This document shows, piece after piece, positions 25,101 through 38,500 of a stretch of 64,000 bases of DNA. Under the pieces are notes generated by a model. That model saw only the letters and a list, made by a program, of their open reading frames with translations, was not told the DNA's origin and searched no databases. Every line of letters starts with the position of its first letter. Within the stretch, counting starts at the first letter, position 1. The DNA is from Mesaphorura yosii (lineage: Eukaryota > Arthropoda > Collembola > Poduromorpha > Tullbergiidae). The stretch lies in the NCBI GenBank assembly GCA_009869945.1, contig WIXG01000201.1:62001-126000 (forward strand). The letters run 5' to 3'. The position numbers and the translations under genes were made by a program.

Positions 25101-26971
25101 CCAACAAAAGTTTTCATTATATGCTTCCCAGCACAATTTTCTCGCTTTAATTTTCTTTTCACACAAAGAACGAACAACTTTTTCTTCCACCTCAGCCTGA
25201 AATGTGGAAAATGCGAGCAGTGCGAGTGGAATTGAAACCAGCAGCAAAAGGCTGAGGCTGGCGACTCGCGAGTCGCGGTCGCACTCCAACTGCATTCTCG
25301 CTCCAGGCAGGCAGGCACGAGAACTTCCTGCAGCCTGCGTCTGCCAAAGTCTGCAATGATGATGACCCGCCGCTGGAATGTGTTTTGGTGTGAAGGCTCA
25401 GTCACGAACGACTGCTAAGTGGCGAACGCTGTTCCCTTTGTTGCCCAGTTCCAAATAAACCGAAATCTTGCTTTCGCAATTCCGAGAAGAGCCACGCAAT
25501 GACAACTACGCTAATAGAAAATCTGAATTCCTTCCTCCATCAACACCTGCATTTGGAGTATGCAGGTTTAGGTTTAGGGCGACAGCATTTTACAATCTTC
25601 ATTTACATTTAGAAAATAATGCGAAAGCAAAGGGAAATCTGCTTGGCTAAATTACAGACGAGCTGATGTAAGGCTTTCGCAAAATGTTGGCGTGCGTTTT
25701 CGTGTGCGCGGGGGTTAGCACAAATCCCTCGCCGTGCAATACACGCGAAAAAATGAAATGATTTTTACTCACTCAATGCAGGAGTGAACACAATGAAAAG
25801 AAACAGTCTTGATTCTTGTTTTCCTGCTCTACATTCTGCTTTCTCCATTGTACACATTTACTTTCACTCGATTCAGCTCAAAACGCGCGGAGATGAGAGA
25901 TTTTGGGAAAAAATGGAATGCTGCCTGCAGATTTCAGGTTCACAACTTTCACAAGTTCATTCCTTTCTCCATCGTCGTCAAAGTGGAGTGCAGTGCGGGG
26001 CGGGGACGAAAGGAAAATGCTATTACGAATCTCTTAAATTCCAAAGTGACTTTCTCGATTCATGTAATATTGACATCACAGCGTAATGGAAAGAGCGAAA
26101 GAGCCTACGCAGATTCAGGCCATTAGGTTAGAAAGGCAACGGCGATGGCAAATTGGAAATGTAGTCGTATTCTGGTCTTTCAACTGACATTCGTTCAATT
26201 AGATTGCTGAACCTTATCGCGCCGTATCGTATATTAATTTGGGCATCACAAATTAACGGCCTCAATCGCGAAGATAACAAGAGTTTGTGAATATGAATAT
26301 CAGCGCCGTCAGGTTCAAATGTTACAAAACTCGTGGCAAGCCAAGGCAACAGCGTTAAATTCTTGGCCTGCAAAGCTCCTGCTGTTGAAGAGGCGAAAGT
26401 AGTAAGCAAGCCAGTCAAGCTGACTCATAAATGTAAATTAGGTCTCCCGTCAAATTACTTAAATATTTTACTAACACAAACGCCGGCGTTACGCGTTATT
26501 CTAAAATTAAGCAGGCTGGAGCTCAAAAACCGGAGCGAAGCGAGACGTAATGTTTTACCCGTGCCTATTTATCATATTTTAGGAGTACGAACTCATTGAC
26601 GGTGGAGAACGAAGGTATGAAAAATTCATGGCGCCGAAATACATACAGGCGGAGCATGCTCGTTGAGGACTTTCTCCTAACTAATCTGATTTAAACGACT
26701 CGCCTGCGTCTGCTTCCACTTGGCACCTTGTTTCTATTTTTCTATTTTTTACTGAACGCACAAACGCAAACCTTCTTTGGTTTTTCTGCACGAGAAAGTC
26801 CGGGGAGAATCAAGGGGGATGGTTGTAAGCACGGCCGTGATGGTGGGGGGGGTCCCAAATGCGCTATGCAAAAAGAATGTGAACATGAATATGCATTAGA
26901 ATTTGTTCTTTGTTCTTTCTTTCTATGCACACTTCATCTTCATTTCATTTCTTTTCTTTTTTATACTCTCG

Positions 26972-26993
26972 TACAACGAAAAAATTCGTTGTA
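26972..26993. repeat. Perfect 9-bp hairpin
   Basis: TACAACGAA and TTCGTTGTA flank a four-A loop. It is the tightest perfect inverted repeat I noticed. Confidence 0.7.
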
Positions 26994-28465
26994 AAATGAA
27001 GTTGTAGTTGTAGTCTGCTGTCCTTACGCACAGCGTGGCTCGATTTATTTATAAATACATGTAAAACGGGTGCATGCGTACTAATACTAACACGTGTTTC
27101 GTGTTCTCGACAGTCTCTTTCATAATGCAAGCTTGAGAAACCGCGTGGCCGACCGTGGCCTCGTCACTTCAAGTGAATAATTGCTTGAGCGTATTTTTAG
27201 GAGCCTCGCTGTCGTTATCAAATTTTGCAACTCAACAAACACTTGTCGTTTGTCGAAATTCGTTCATTAATTTCCTACGCCGTAATTTCACGGACATTTT
27301 ACGTGATGCCCTCAAATTAACGCTGCACCAGCCACAAATCATTCGGCCACCAACTTCATTAATTAATCTGATGGAGTACTGGACGCCATTCATCAATTTG
27401 GCTCGACGGTATAAATTTGAATTATGCGATGACACGGAAGCATCATCAAAAAATGTTCTGCGCCCATTAGCCGAAGAAATTCATTGGAAAATTTCGTGCG
27501 ACTGCGACGGTGATCGACGGATAAGTTAACACCATAATCCAGTTTAGGAAAATGAGGAAATGATTAAATTGACAGGGTTCATGCGAATAAATACACTGAT
27601 GAAGAAAATAACATGCAAGCCCGGTGCATTATTATGGGTTTGATCATAATAACGGCAGTGCTAGTTGCTATTGTTGCGGATATAAGCTCTTAACTCGGCA
27701 TAAAGGGTAATAATAATAATATTCATAATCCGGCAACGGGTGAAAGTAGACAGCAGGCACGTCATCCGGTGCACAGTGTATTAGGAAAGCGCATGAAAGG
27801 GTGCGAATGCGTATGCTCAACTTGTTTATACTCGGCTTCTGCTGTACTCGTTGGCTTGTTTTCGTGCCATATCACATAAATGATTTATGACAAAAAAATT
27901 GATCTCTTCAAGACGGGAAAGCCCAGCATAGCAAGACAAAATGCGTCAACTTTCCGTGTTGCCGTAACCGTTGTCGGCTATTCCCCAGATTATCTTCACG
28001 TGCTTGCGTGAGTGCACTTTTCCGAGTTCAACTTGACATTCCCGTTTCTACTCTGTATTTTGCACTCCGCGTTTTGCGTCGAGTGCATTTTGTGCGTGTG
28101 CATGCTTGCTCGCTTGCTTTTGTACGTGGAGCGACGGCCAGCCACGTCGGTCGCAGTCACGGCCTCATTAATAAATGAGCTCTGTTTGTTCAAATGCTTT
28201 TCCCTTTTCTTGGTGTGCAGTATGCGTTTAGCAAGATTAATATTCAGGTGGGAAACGGCGACGGCAATGGAAATTCTGTCCGCTTCAAGCATTACCTAAT
28301 TTTAATGCAATTTAATGTAATCTTGCGACTTGCATTCCCATTTTTGTCTTTTTGTATCTTTTCACTTGATAATTATGTAAAACAACGCAGAAACATAATG
28401 AGATAATGTGGACGCTTTCCGGGACTCACAGCTTACATTTCATCCCCATACACGATTATGTTTCA

Positions 28466-28495
28466 TAATTAATAAATTGTTCTTCGTAATTAATA
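28466..28495. promoter_or_regulatory. Pair of homeodomain-type sites
   Basis: Two identical TAATTAATA sequences at 28466-28474 and 28487-28495 are 21 bases apart start to start, about two helical turns. TAATTA is the core recognised by many homeodomains. AT-rich DNA makes such matches frequent, so a regulatory role is only inferred. Confidence 0.25.
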
Positions 28496-31400
28496 GTCTT
28501 CCCATCATCGTATGTCACGACCGACACAATTTATCACGGCGAAATGGAAGCCCGTGTGTTGACTTGTTGCTTGTTGCTGAGTGGTGTCATTCATTACGTT
28601 TGAAACCTCTGGTCACCAGCGACAAAACGAGCACACAAATTTACATATCGCATGCGTTCGGCGTTCGTTATTAGAGCAGCTTGAAAAATGATTCGGATCG
28701 CAAATTAATTCTCACATGCAGTGCGCAGAACGCAGAAAAGAAGGACGTGCAGCAGCAAAAATTCGCACAAATGATGAAATAGCGAAATAGGCCGGCTGTT
28801 GATGTTGATGAGTTGAGGAGTGGAGAAAGAAGGAATTAAGAAAATGAAGAAGGAAATTTAAAATTATTTTATGTCAAACTTTTCCGAATTATCATCATCT
28901 TGGAATTAAAATAATATTATTCTGAAAGTTTGTGTATTGCTCTTCAGGCCAGCCAGCCAGCTGGGAAGAGCTTCAAAGTTTTTATGTCAATATTTTAGGA
29001 AAAAATTGAGTTTCGAGTACAAGTCGAAAGTTAAGAAGGAAAGAGAAAGAAGCAGCAAAGCAGATATTTGGCCGGAGCACGTTTGCATCTTTACTTTTAT
29101 AATTTGTTTTCGTTTTCTCGCTATCCTTCAGTTATCCTTCAATAACAAAGATGAAGGATGAACTTTTAATACTTTGCAAAACATGCTGCAGAATCGCGCG
29201 GTGGCTAATGAATAACCCGGAATTTTCCCGTCGCATTTGGCGTTGGGCGTCTTGCGTCATGCTGGGCGGCAACTGCCCGAATGCAAAACGCGAAATGGGG
29301 ACCCAGAATTAAACTTTATTTGTGTCGCACTAATCTCATTACATTATTCAAATTTACTCGGCGCCGCCGTCGCGGCAGCAGCAGAATAAAGAATCGAATA
29401 AAATCAATTTGTTATTCTTTCTCCCGCGCAAGAATGAGAATTAGTGACAAAGATTGAGTGAGCAAAAAAATAAATAAAAATGTTCACTCCGCCGCCGTTG
29501 CTGTTCCTTAGCCGTTTTGCTTTGTTGTGGATCTTTCTCAGTCAGTTAATATAATCTGCTAAGGTTAATCTTACCCGCTGCCACAAATTGCTATTGCTTT
29601 TGCTATTGCTCCGTGCCTGACGGCGAGCGAGCTTTTAATTCGCTAAGGCAATGCTACTTTTGCTTTGTTTGCGGCGTGAATGCGTTAGAAATGAATTACT
29701 GCCCCGCGTTGCATTACTTTGAATAAATGTGATGAAATCTTGAGGAGCAACGCAACGAAAGGCAAGCAGCAAGGCAGCCGAAGCCAAGACGGATCGACGT
29801 AATGAATTTGTGACTTTCGGAGCGCAGCTTACACCGCAAACAAAAGCAGTCGCTGCTGTTGCTGCTGCTTGCCCTCGCGAAAGTGAAGGTTATTGATCTG
29901 AATGTAAGCCTACGGCAGGACGGCAGCAGCAGCATGGCCACGTACGCATACACGTAGGATCAGTGTTGAAGCAGGTTCCAGCAGGTTTTATGTGCTGGGA
30001 CAAGATAGAGAGAGATTGTGAAAAGTAGTCGAGGTTAGGTTGAAACAAATGATGTTGAAGAAAGGAAGAAAAAGAGTCAAGTAGTCAGTTAGTGTTGCTG
30101 GCCCATTTGTTGCTGTCAATGCTGTCGTAGTCGCAGCCTCGAGCCTGCCTGCCTTCGATTCGGCCGCTTTCACTTTTACTATTATTAGTTCACAAAAGAA
30201 ATATCCTGAATTGGTAATTCATTCCTGTTTCGTTACGGATCTCCGCTCGCATCGCGTGCACATGCATGCTAAGGCACACAGAGAATTGGGCATTAAGCAA
30301 GATGTTAAGCGCTGACACCGTGAAACAACGACCGACTTGAAACACGACAATCACCTTTCTGCACTCACTGCCGAAAGCCCAGAGCCCAGCGTGATGGTGT
30401 CATAAAATCATCTGATTCACGTAACCAGCCGAAATGCGAAAGTGAAATTGGAGCACGACGACTGCAATCGAGCGGAATGCATAATGTGGCTGGCTGGGAA
30501 TGGATTCACGTCAAGTGATTCACAGAAATCACATCGACGCCCGTCGTCCTTCCGGGAGACTTTTCCAAAGTGGTTGACTCCGGACATTCATTTGTTCACA
30601 AGCCATTGCATTGCCTTGGACGACGCTGCTTTTCGGCCGTCTAAATTGCTGTTTAGTATGTCCAGGTAATATTTCAATGGCGGGCCGCAGCTTAGCTCAC
30701 GAATCGCGAGTGGCGTGATAAATTGTTGTGCATTATACATATTATTCGCCATTCGCCATTCGCTCACCCGGCTCCTCGGACGAGTCAAAGTCAAATTGAG
30801 CGCCCGGGTTAAATCGTCCCGAAGAGCGCGAGCGAGGGAATTGTGTCTGTCGTGTCACAGCACAGGCCAAGCCAGAATCTGACTCGGAAAAATTACCGCT
30901 GGGACCAATAAATGAAAGGGCAGTTTGTGGTTCTCCGGCTCGTACATTCATTTTCATGTCAACATTTCTACAATTCAACTTTTCATGTGCACCGAGAATG
31001 GAAGGAGGCCCAAACACTTTACACTTGTACTTTTCGAATCGTGCTTTACATTGCTTTCCCGGTCATATTAAACAAGGACCAAATTTGTATCACGTCAGCC
31101 ACCGCAACACAACGCGGATCGCAAACAAATTCGCGCGCCGCGCTGCGCTGTAAAGCGATGAATATTTATTCACGCGAGCCGAGCTGAGATATTTGCCTTT
31201 TGCCATTTCCCTCCGCCCTTCTAGTTTCGCATTTCATCACTCCGACGTCGAACTGCGTGGGAAAATAGAACAAAGCGAACGAATCGGCGGAATTGGCGAA
31301 ACTTCATTCACAACATTTGAGCTGTGAGCATTGAGCTACTGTGGTCTCGTTGATGAAAGCAGAAGCAGTGCTTAAAGGCTCCAATTTAAGCTTCACTTCA

Positions 31401-31794
31401 TTCAAAGAAAGCTCAACGCGCACGACGCGGCGCGACCGACAACTTCATCAATCTGCTTGATCGCCTGCTCTAATTTGCTGCTGCTGCTAAACCGCTGCCC
31501 GGCTTTGATTTTGGAAAACTCCGCTTTGGAGCAGCTCAGAATTGGATTTTTCGTCTACTTTGCGGTCTTCACAGCAGCATTTAGCAAGTGGAAAATGGAA
31601 TTATACACCTGTCAGCGCAATCAATGCAAACCACAACGGCAACGCAAACGGTTATGAGACTAAAGACCACTCACGTCTCGCGCCTCGTGAATTGCTGGCG
31701 TTCATGCGAGACGATGTTTCATTCTCGAAAAGAGCTGAATTTTGCGGCTCACGAAGGCGCAATCATTCGAGAACAAAATAAGCACTAAATATAC

Positions 31795-31815
31795 GCGTTG
31801 GACCTAACGTTGGAC
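31795..31815. repeat. Short direct repeat ACGTTGGACC-like
   Basis: CGTTGGACC occurs twice, separated by TAA. Confidence 0.6.
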
Positions 31816-34800
31816 CAAGCCAAGCCAAGATTAATGATTGCAGTGCAGTGGGAGTGGAAGGCTGACGGCAGGCTCGGAATTTATTTTTGTGGCGCGTGGA
31901 ACCCGTGCGAATTTATGGTGTAAATAAAACATACACGTTCAAGTCGCGACGGGACGAGAGAAATACTCGCCACCGTCAGCCACCGAGCTGAGGTCAGCCT
32001 GTAATTTATGAAAAAATATGGCACTTTTGCCGCGCCGCGCCCTGCAATTTCTGACTGGTGACATCCACCGCGTGTCAAAATGCGCTGCCAAATTTGTCAC
32101 ACGCGCGCGCGTGAATTGCCGCACTCGTCAATTGTGAAATTAGCCTGAGGCGTAGGAAAATTAATTCTTTTCAAACCATGGCAACAGTAAACAAAATATG
32201 ACCACGAGCAATTCGAAGTACAGCAGAGCCTTTCAAGGGATTTTCTCCGTCCCGTGCGCGTATTTGTTTCACTTTTTAGCCTCTACTTTCTTTGAAAAAT
32301 AAATAAATCGATGCTTTGCGTTGCGTTGTTGATGCGAGCGAATGGGCTTCTGATCCCTTCGTGCTTTCGGTTTAATCTAAAACTTTTCCCTTTCAGTCTC
32401 ACTTTCTTGTGTCTTGCGTCTTGCATCTTGCCTGCTTTCTCTGCCGCCCTGATAAATCTGCTCTGGTGCCGATTTGAGACATTTTCTCCGCGTTTTGACA
32501 AACTTTGGCTGTTAAATGTCAGAATCATGTTTCCCTCATCTTCCTCATCTTCATAAGGAAACAACGTCAGGCCAGAGGATATGGCGTAAGGAGCCCGAGC
32601 GCGTAAACGTACGCGTACGAAAAATTCTAAATGCAGAAGCTGTGTTTCAAAATTTTCTTTGCTTTCTCTGCGTCTGCCGGCCGGGCTCGCATCGACTTTG
32701 GCAAGGTACATCAATATTATTGAGCCTTTCCTCGGCGCTACGCTTTCACTTTACGATCATAACACAATCCACAATCACACGCATGACGATTACTGCTTCG
32801 AGGATTGAACCGTGAAAATCGCACGGTGTGAGGACGACTTTAAGGGGATGTGAAAACGCTCAAGTACGGCGCACTCCAAGCAGGAAGAAGAATCTCTTTG
32901 ATAGCGGAGACTCCGGCTGATCCTTTCTCCCATGTGCTTTCTTTTGTGTCCGCGCGCGCCGCGCTCTTCAGACTCGCGCCCGTGTAAGTGTAAGCGCCTT
33001 TTATTCCTCCTCCAAGCTTGGCTTGCCTTCAGTCTTGGGCAAGGATTTACTTGACTTTCAAAAACTCTTTCTTACTTGCGCAGGAAATACATCGCAAGCA
33101 CTCGGGCCCATTAAGCGGTCAGGCAGGTAAATCGGGCTTGGCGCTAATTCAAGGCGTCTTGCCTGCGCCTGCCAAAATGTTATTTGCACGCACTTAAGTA
33201 CGCAATGCATTTCATGCTGCACTGGAGCCGTGATCTGACAACGTCACGCGCGTGCTCGAGCGTGAGCTTAAATTCAAGTTGTCATGAACGAAGGCTTGGG
33301 ATTTTAACTTTTAGTGGAACCACATCGAAAAGGGCAAGGCGTAGGGCGAAAGGGCCGATTTGTGGCTCCACTAAATGTTGCTGATAAATTTGCTGTCTTT
33401 TCTCCGGAGATCAATTCTGTCATCCGCAAGAAGTTCGCTGAAGTGACGAGCGAGCGACAGTAGAATGCAGTAAGATCTCGACTGAGAAAAGTACTGGATT
33501 AATAGGACCAGGAATTGAGTGAAAGTCAGCGTGATTGAATTTTTGAGCACATGGATTGCAGCGTGAAGTTGACATCGCGTCGCGTCGCGTCTTCGTACGC
33601 ACCTGAATTTCTTTGATTGAGGATTTAATTGATTAAAGCTCCGGCAGGTCCTCCTCCACATTAAATCTCCGAACGTTTAAGTGGTTTCGATCTTTTGACC
33701 TGACCTAGTTTTCTGACGGCCGAGCTGGCCGAAGATTTGCTGGCACGGAAGAATCAATATTAACACTAACACGTTTTGTGCAAGCGCAGCAGCAAAAGTA
33801 TGAAAAGGTTAATGACTTTTGGCTACGGCTACAACTTCATTTTTCTGCGCCCAATGAAGTTCAAATGAAAGAACGGAGCCGACGATGCCGCCGCAGTGCA
33901 GTGCACAGAAATCATTTGTTGGGCTCCGTGCGTAATGCTCAAAGAAGTTTGGATATTATAAGACACTTTCTGCATTATTATTGTTATAAAAGGATACTCC
34001 ATTAGTGAAAGTATTAAGTTCATCATCATAAGCTATAACTTTAAAGCTTCTTTCCCTTCACGCGCCGCGCCGCGCCATTGGCGGCGAGGAATGCGGGCCT
34101 GAGAAGAAAAAAAATGTAGAGAATAAAAATCGTTTTAGACACTCAGCCCGGAAAGTGCTCGTGATTTGAGCTTGCGAACGGAGCCGGGGCTGCTCGCTCC
34201 ATTGATGTATATTTCATAATATTCAGGCACTCGTGGCCAGGATTCAGACGGCTCGAGGAGATGAGACGGTCGGGTCGGTCACGGAGAAAGGCAGGCGGCA
34301 CCGTCGTTGGCGTCGTCGTGTGACAGACAGACAGAAAAGTACTTCACGGACAAGAATGAAATAAAAAATATTATTTATAGTTTTATGTCTTTCCCCATTC
34401 CTTCTCCTTCACTTGAGTCTCTTCTCCCGCGAAGGCACGCGAGTACGCGCGCGAAAAGGAGTCTAATGACACTAATGAGAGTTTCACTCTCTTACTTTCA
34501 CTTTCACTTTCTGCGCCAGGAACCCTGCGAAAGGATTTTTGGTTGTTATTCTTTTCATTATAAATTAAAAAGTCGTATTTGCCGCAATTTTTGCGAGGAG
34601 AGCCAGAATCTCTTTTCCATTCCTTCGCCGTGCCAGTGGTCGTAATGGAGCGGTGGTAAATAATTTCTAATTAGGGCGGCAGGTACAAAAGTTGAGCTCA
34701 AATCGAAGAATTTGGCATCGACAGCGCAAAATAGTTCTCAGGAGTTTGAGACCAGAAAACCTTAATTAGTATACTCGACTGGCTCCCTCGTAAAGTAGTG

Positions 34801-35461
34801 AATAAGCGTTGCTACGAGCCAAGGCGAGCGCTGCGCTGAGAGTGATTAATTTGATTAAACTCCGTATCAGACACACCACTAATTTAAAAATTATTCGTAC
34901 GCAATTAAGGCGCTTTGGCATATTTCTTCTTCTAGGCGCGATTTTGCAGTAATGCAAAAAGATAATTATGAAATTGTCATAGGAGCCAAGCATTTCTACT
35001 TAAAGGCAATAAAAGTCGAATTTTGCGAGGAAAACGTACCAAACTGAAGTCAGCTCGCCCAGGAATTTCGCACCAGTGATTTTGATTTTGATTTCTGTAA
35101 GAGAAAGAAGAAACAATGTTAATCATAATTGCATCATTGCAAAAAGTGCAAGTAAGAAACTTGCTCACAGTTTAAACTTAGTTTGATTCGCATTTCAATT
35201 CGTTAAGGCCATTGCGATCTCAGCCCACTTGAAAGCGAAAGTTTTCTTAGCGTCATCCCATTTCAGTGGTTGAAAAATTGAATATTACGTGCGCTAGAAA
35301 GTGTTTTTGCGGCCGATATAAAATGTAGAGTGCCGTGCCGTTCATCATCGTCATCAGAATCCACTGCCGTAAGAATTATTTTATTATGACTTGGAAGAAA
35401 CGAGAATGAGAAAAAGTTTGGTACAGTTGAGCAAACTGAAAGTTAATGCACCGCACTACCT

Positions 35462-35489
35462 TTCTTCTTCTTCTTCTTCTTCTTCTTCT
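35462..35489. repeat. Microsatellite (TTC)9
   Basis: Nine uninterrupted TTC units are followed by further pyrimidine-rich sequence to about 35512. Poly-Ser, poly-Leu and poly-Arg translations across it are artefacts of the repeat. Confidence 0.95.
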
Positions 35490-35512
35490 CCCTCTCCTTT
35501 GTTCTTCTTGCA

Positions 35513-38500
35513 CAGTAAGAATACGCGGCAGCGGCTCAGAAATTTTGTTTACAGTTACAGAGCAGAGAAAGCAGGCGGCCAATGCTTGTAAGCGATATCA
35601 ACTGCCCTGTTGTTTTCCCTTTCAATTTAGGCTTTTTTGAAACTGAGTTAAGAGAAATCGTTAACACGCAGGCTTCTGTTAAGCAGCAAAAATCAAAAAA
35701 TTCTGCAGTTTTTCCAAACCGAAGAAGAATCGTACATAAATCACAAAGCATCGTGCATCGCTTCGAGTTCGACTTGGCATAAACACAGCAAGAAGAAAAG
35801 TGAAAAGGTGCATTTACTTTCTTTGTTTTCAGATTATTATTATTACTAAAACTTATGGCTTGAATGGAAACTTTCTCCAACTTCTTTTGTTAACTGCTCA
35901 CGAAAGACGAAATGCTGCGATAGTTATTATCGATATCAGAATTAAGAACTTATGAAAACACATGCCTCCGAATTCCTGTTCCTTATCGCGGTAAATGTTT
36001 TGCGGCCCGATTTCCCACAATTTTAAGAAGAAACTGAGCCGGACAGGAAACTATTATCCTCAAGAGTTAGAAACCACCTCTGAGAGGTAAAAATGCGAGA
36101 AGAGGCGGTTGGTAGTTGCGTAAACTTTCCAGCCGTGCCAGGCGCCAGCCAGATAAACAAGTCCGCAGTCATGCAATTTTGCACTCAGCATGAAATTCCT
36201 GTAATGGACAAAGTGTGTTTCTTTTCTGGTTTCTGCCCAGAGCCGTTTCTTTTCTCATTATTCAAATACTCGTACGTCGCGGCAGGGCCAAGCAAAGCAA
36301 ATGGACATAAAAATCTGATTCGCGGTTCACAGTCGCAGTCCGAGAAATTCCGAGAGATAAGGCCTTCCATTAACCTTGCAGCAGCCCGAAGGTCAGTCGC
36401 CGCAATTAAAAAGCAAGCAAGAAAGAAAGCTGGCAGGCAAGGCAGTGAGAGCGCGCGCTCGCACGTGCCTCTGAAGTACGAACAAAGAAAAACAATGCGT
36501 ACGCGAAAGCGTAAATAGCGTGGAAAGAGACGCGTTTGTAAGAAGTCAATTTCCATAGACGAGACGAGATGAGTTTATGGCGGTAGCGCTTTCTCGCAAC
36601 TTTCTTTTCCATCTTCTTTGCTCATTTCATTTAAGCTTTTAAGTTGAAGCGTAACGCAATGAGCTCCTACACAATATCGGTTACATTTTTCTATTACGTT
36701 CGATTATTACAACATCCCATTTTGTGTAGCAGAAACTTTTGTCTGTCAGTCTCCTTCCTCTGCGCCTTTTATGCAGTTTTCCATGCATTCACACTCCAAC
36801 AATTTCCAGCCGCCACGGCCTCTTTCTTCAGCGCTTGGTGCGGTGTTTCCCCTCAAACTCACTTTCTCTTCCTTTCTTCTTCTCTTCTCTCCTTTCGCCT
36901 TTCGCTTGAATGGCGGCACGGCAAGCAGAATGAATGCAGCTCGCGTTTTTATTCCAAAGTGCAAAAATGCGGTGAGTTTTCTCGTGAAGAAACGACAACA
37001 CTGAATAAAAAGAAACTGCATTTGCCTTTACTTAAACATTCGTTTTACTCACATTTCTCTTTTTTCTCGTCTTAATTCGATTGTTATTCGTCATTCGTAC
37101 TTGGATTCCGTTTCCCACTCGACTTGTCTGCTGTTTGTCATTAGTGGATGATGGACGACTTTGTTTTGTGGATTTGGATTTTCGCAAAGTGTAGGTAGCA
37201 ATTTTACGTAGGAAATTTGAAGTCGTATACATTTTACTTTAGCCTTCACTTCACAGGATCAGGATTGAGTCTTGAATGGAAAGATAAATCTCAATACCTC
37301 AAACACAAAACCCACCTTCAAATCAGTTTTATCCAAATGTAAGTGCAAAATTTATGAAATGCGACCATGCGAATTGAAAATCTGCAGATTCCCAGGGAGC
37401 GCAAGCACAAACTTGGTTAATGATTGAAATTTGTGACGCCAACGCACAGGCGAGTGGGTGAAACTTTAGTCAAAAGTTGATATTTTGGAGAAAGAGGAAG
37501 GCCTGTGTTTGGCGTTTAAGTTTGTGAATGCCTGGAAAGTTCATTATGTAGGTGTTGCTTCCGCTTACGCTTTCTCTTGCCTTTTGCTGTTGGTCGCTGC
37601 TTACAGGCAGTCATGCAACAACCACTCGGTTTCTGAGTTTGATACGGACATGAAGTATGGCCACATTCTTTCGAAAAGTTTTGCAAGAAAGCAAAAAATT
37701 CAAACGCAACGTAAACTTCAGGGGCGAAGCGTACACGGCAATTGGGCAGTCAGGCCCAGAATGAACCACATGCAACATCATTAAAAACACTTTTCATGTT
37801 TTCCAACTTTTTATACGAAAAAAGGAAATCATACTACAATCTAAGAAAGTGGGAAAGAGGGAAAGAGCAGCTTGGCCTGAAATTGAGTCGAGGCTCGCGA
37901 AGAAGACGTTATTCGGTTGCCTACCCCGGCCGCCTGACTTTTAATGCGGAGGTTTTGTTAAATACACAAAAATTACTTTTGTAATATAACACCGCTCATA
38001 AATTTCCCAGCGTCAACGTGAAACCGTCAAATGGCTGCTACGCTGCGGCATAAAGCTTGATTTTCCCCATCGAGATTACGCCAACGCCAAAAGCTAAAAT
38101 CATGGCTGTAATGAAAATGAAATGGCAAAGGCAGGCAGGGCAACTTTTGCTTTTAGTTACTGATAAGCAAGCATTTGCGTAGATATTGACTTGGAGTTAA
38201 TGTTAAACGATCCAGCGAAAGCCGTGCATTTTATGAAGGTGCTTAAGTGTATTTGTGCAGAACGCAACGAGCGACGAGTGATTTCTGTCCACGCGCTCGC
38301 CACTCACTCCACTTTTTATGACGTTATTTACCTTTCGTCCGGCAATAAAGTAAAAATTCTTGTCACACGGAGTGTTTCCGTGATTTTACATTCGTCCGGA
38401 CGGAATTCACGGCTGAGTAAATGAAGAAATACACCAATCCGCCAATACGCGATGCTCTTGCGATGGCGATGCGATATTCGCGGGCTTAAAATTGTTTCCG

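Larger units (their letters stand above)
22053..35461. other. Stretch without a supportable gene
   Basis: The longest open frame (22425-23000 minus, 191 codons) has no recognisable domain and shares its span with a 165-codon frame on the plus strand, so neither is supported. Visible structure includes four CTGGAC units at 22086-22118, a G8 run at 26845-26852, a 9-bp perfect hairpin at 26972-26993 and paired TAATTAATA sites at 28466-28495. Confidence 0.55.

Noticed and set aside
27155-27529. 124-codon plus-strand frame
   Set aside because: The C-terminal half looks slightly protein-like, but there is no recognisable family, no good start context and no splice partners.
35376-35640. Frames with poly-Ser, poly-Leu or poly-Arg
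   Set aside because: They are produced by the (TTC)9 microsatellite at 35462-35489.
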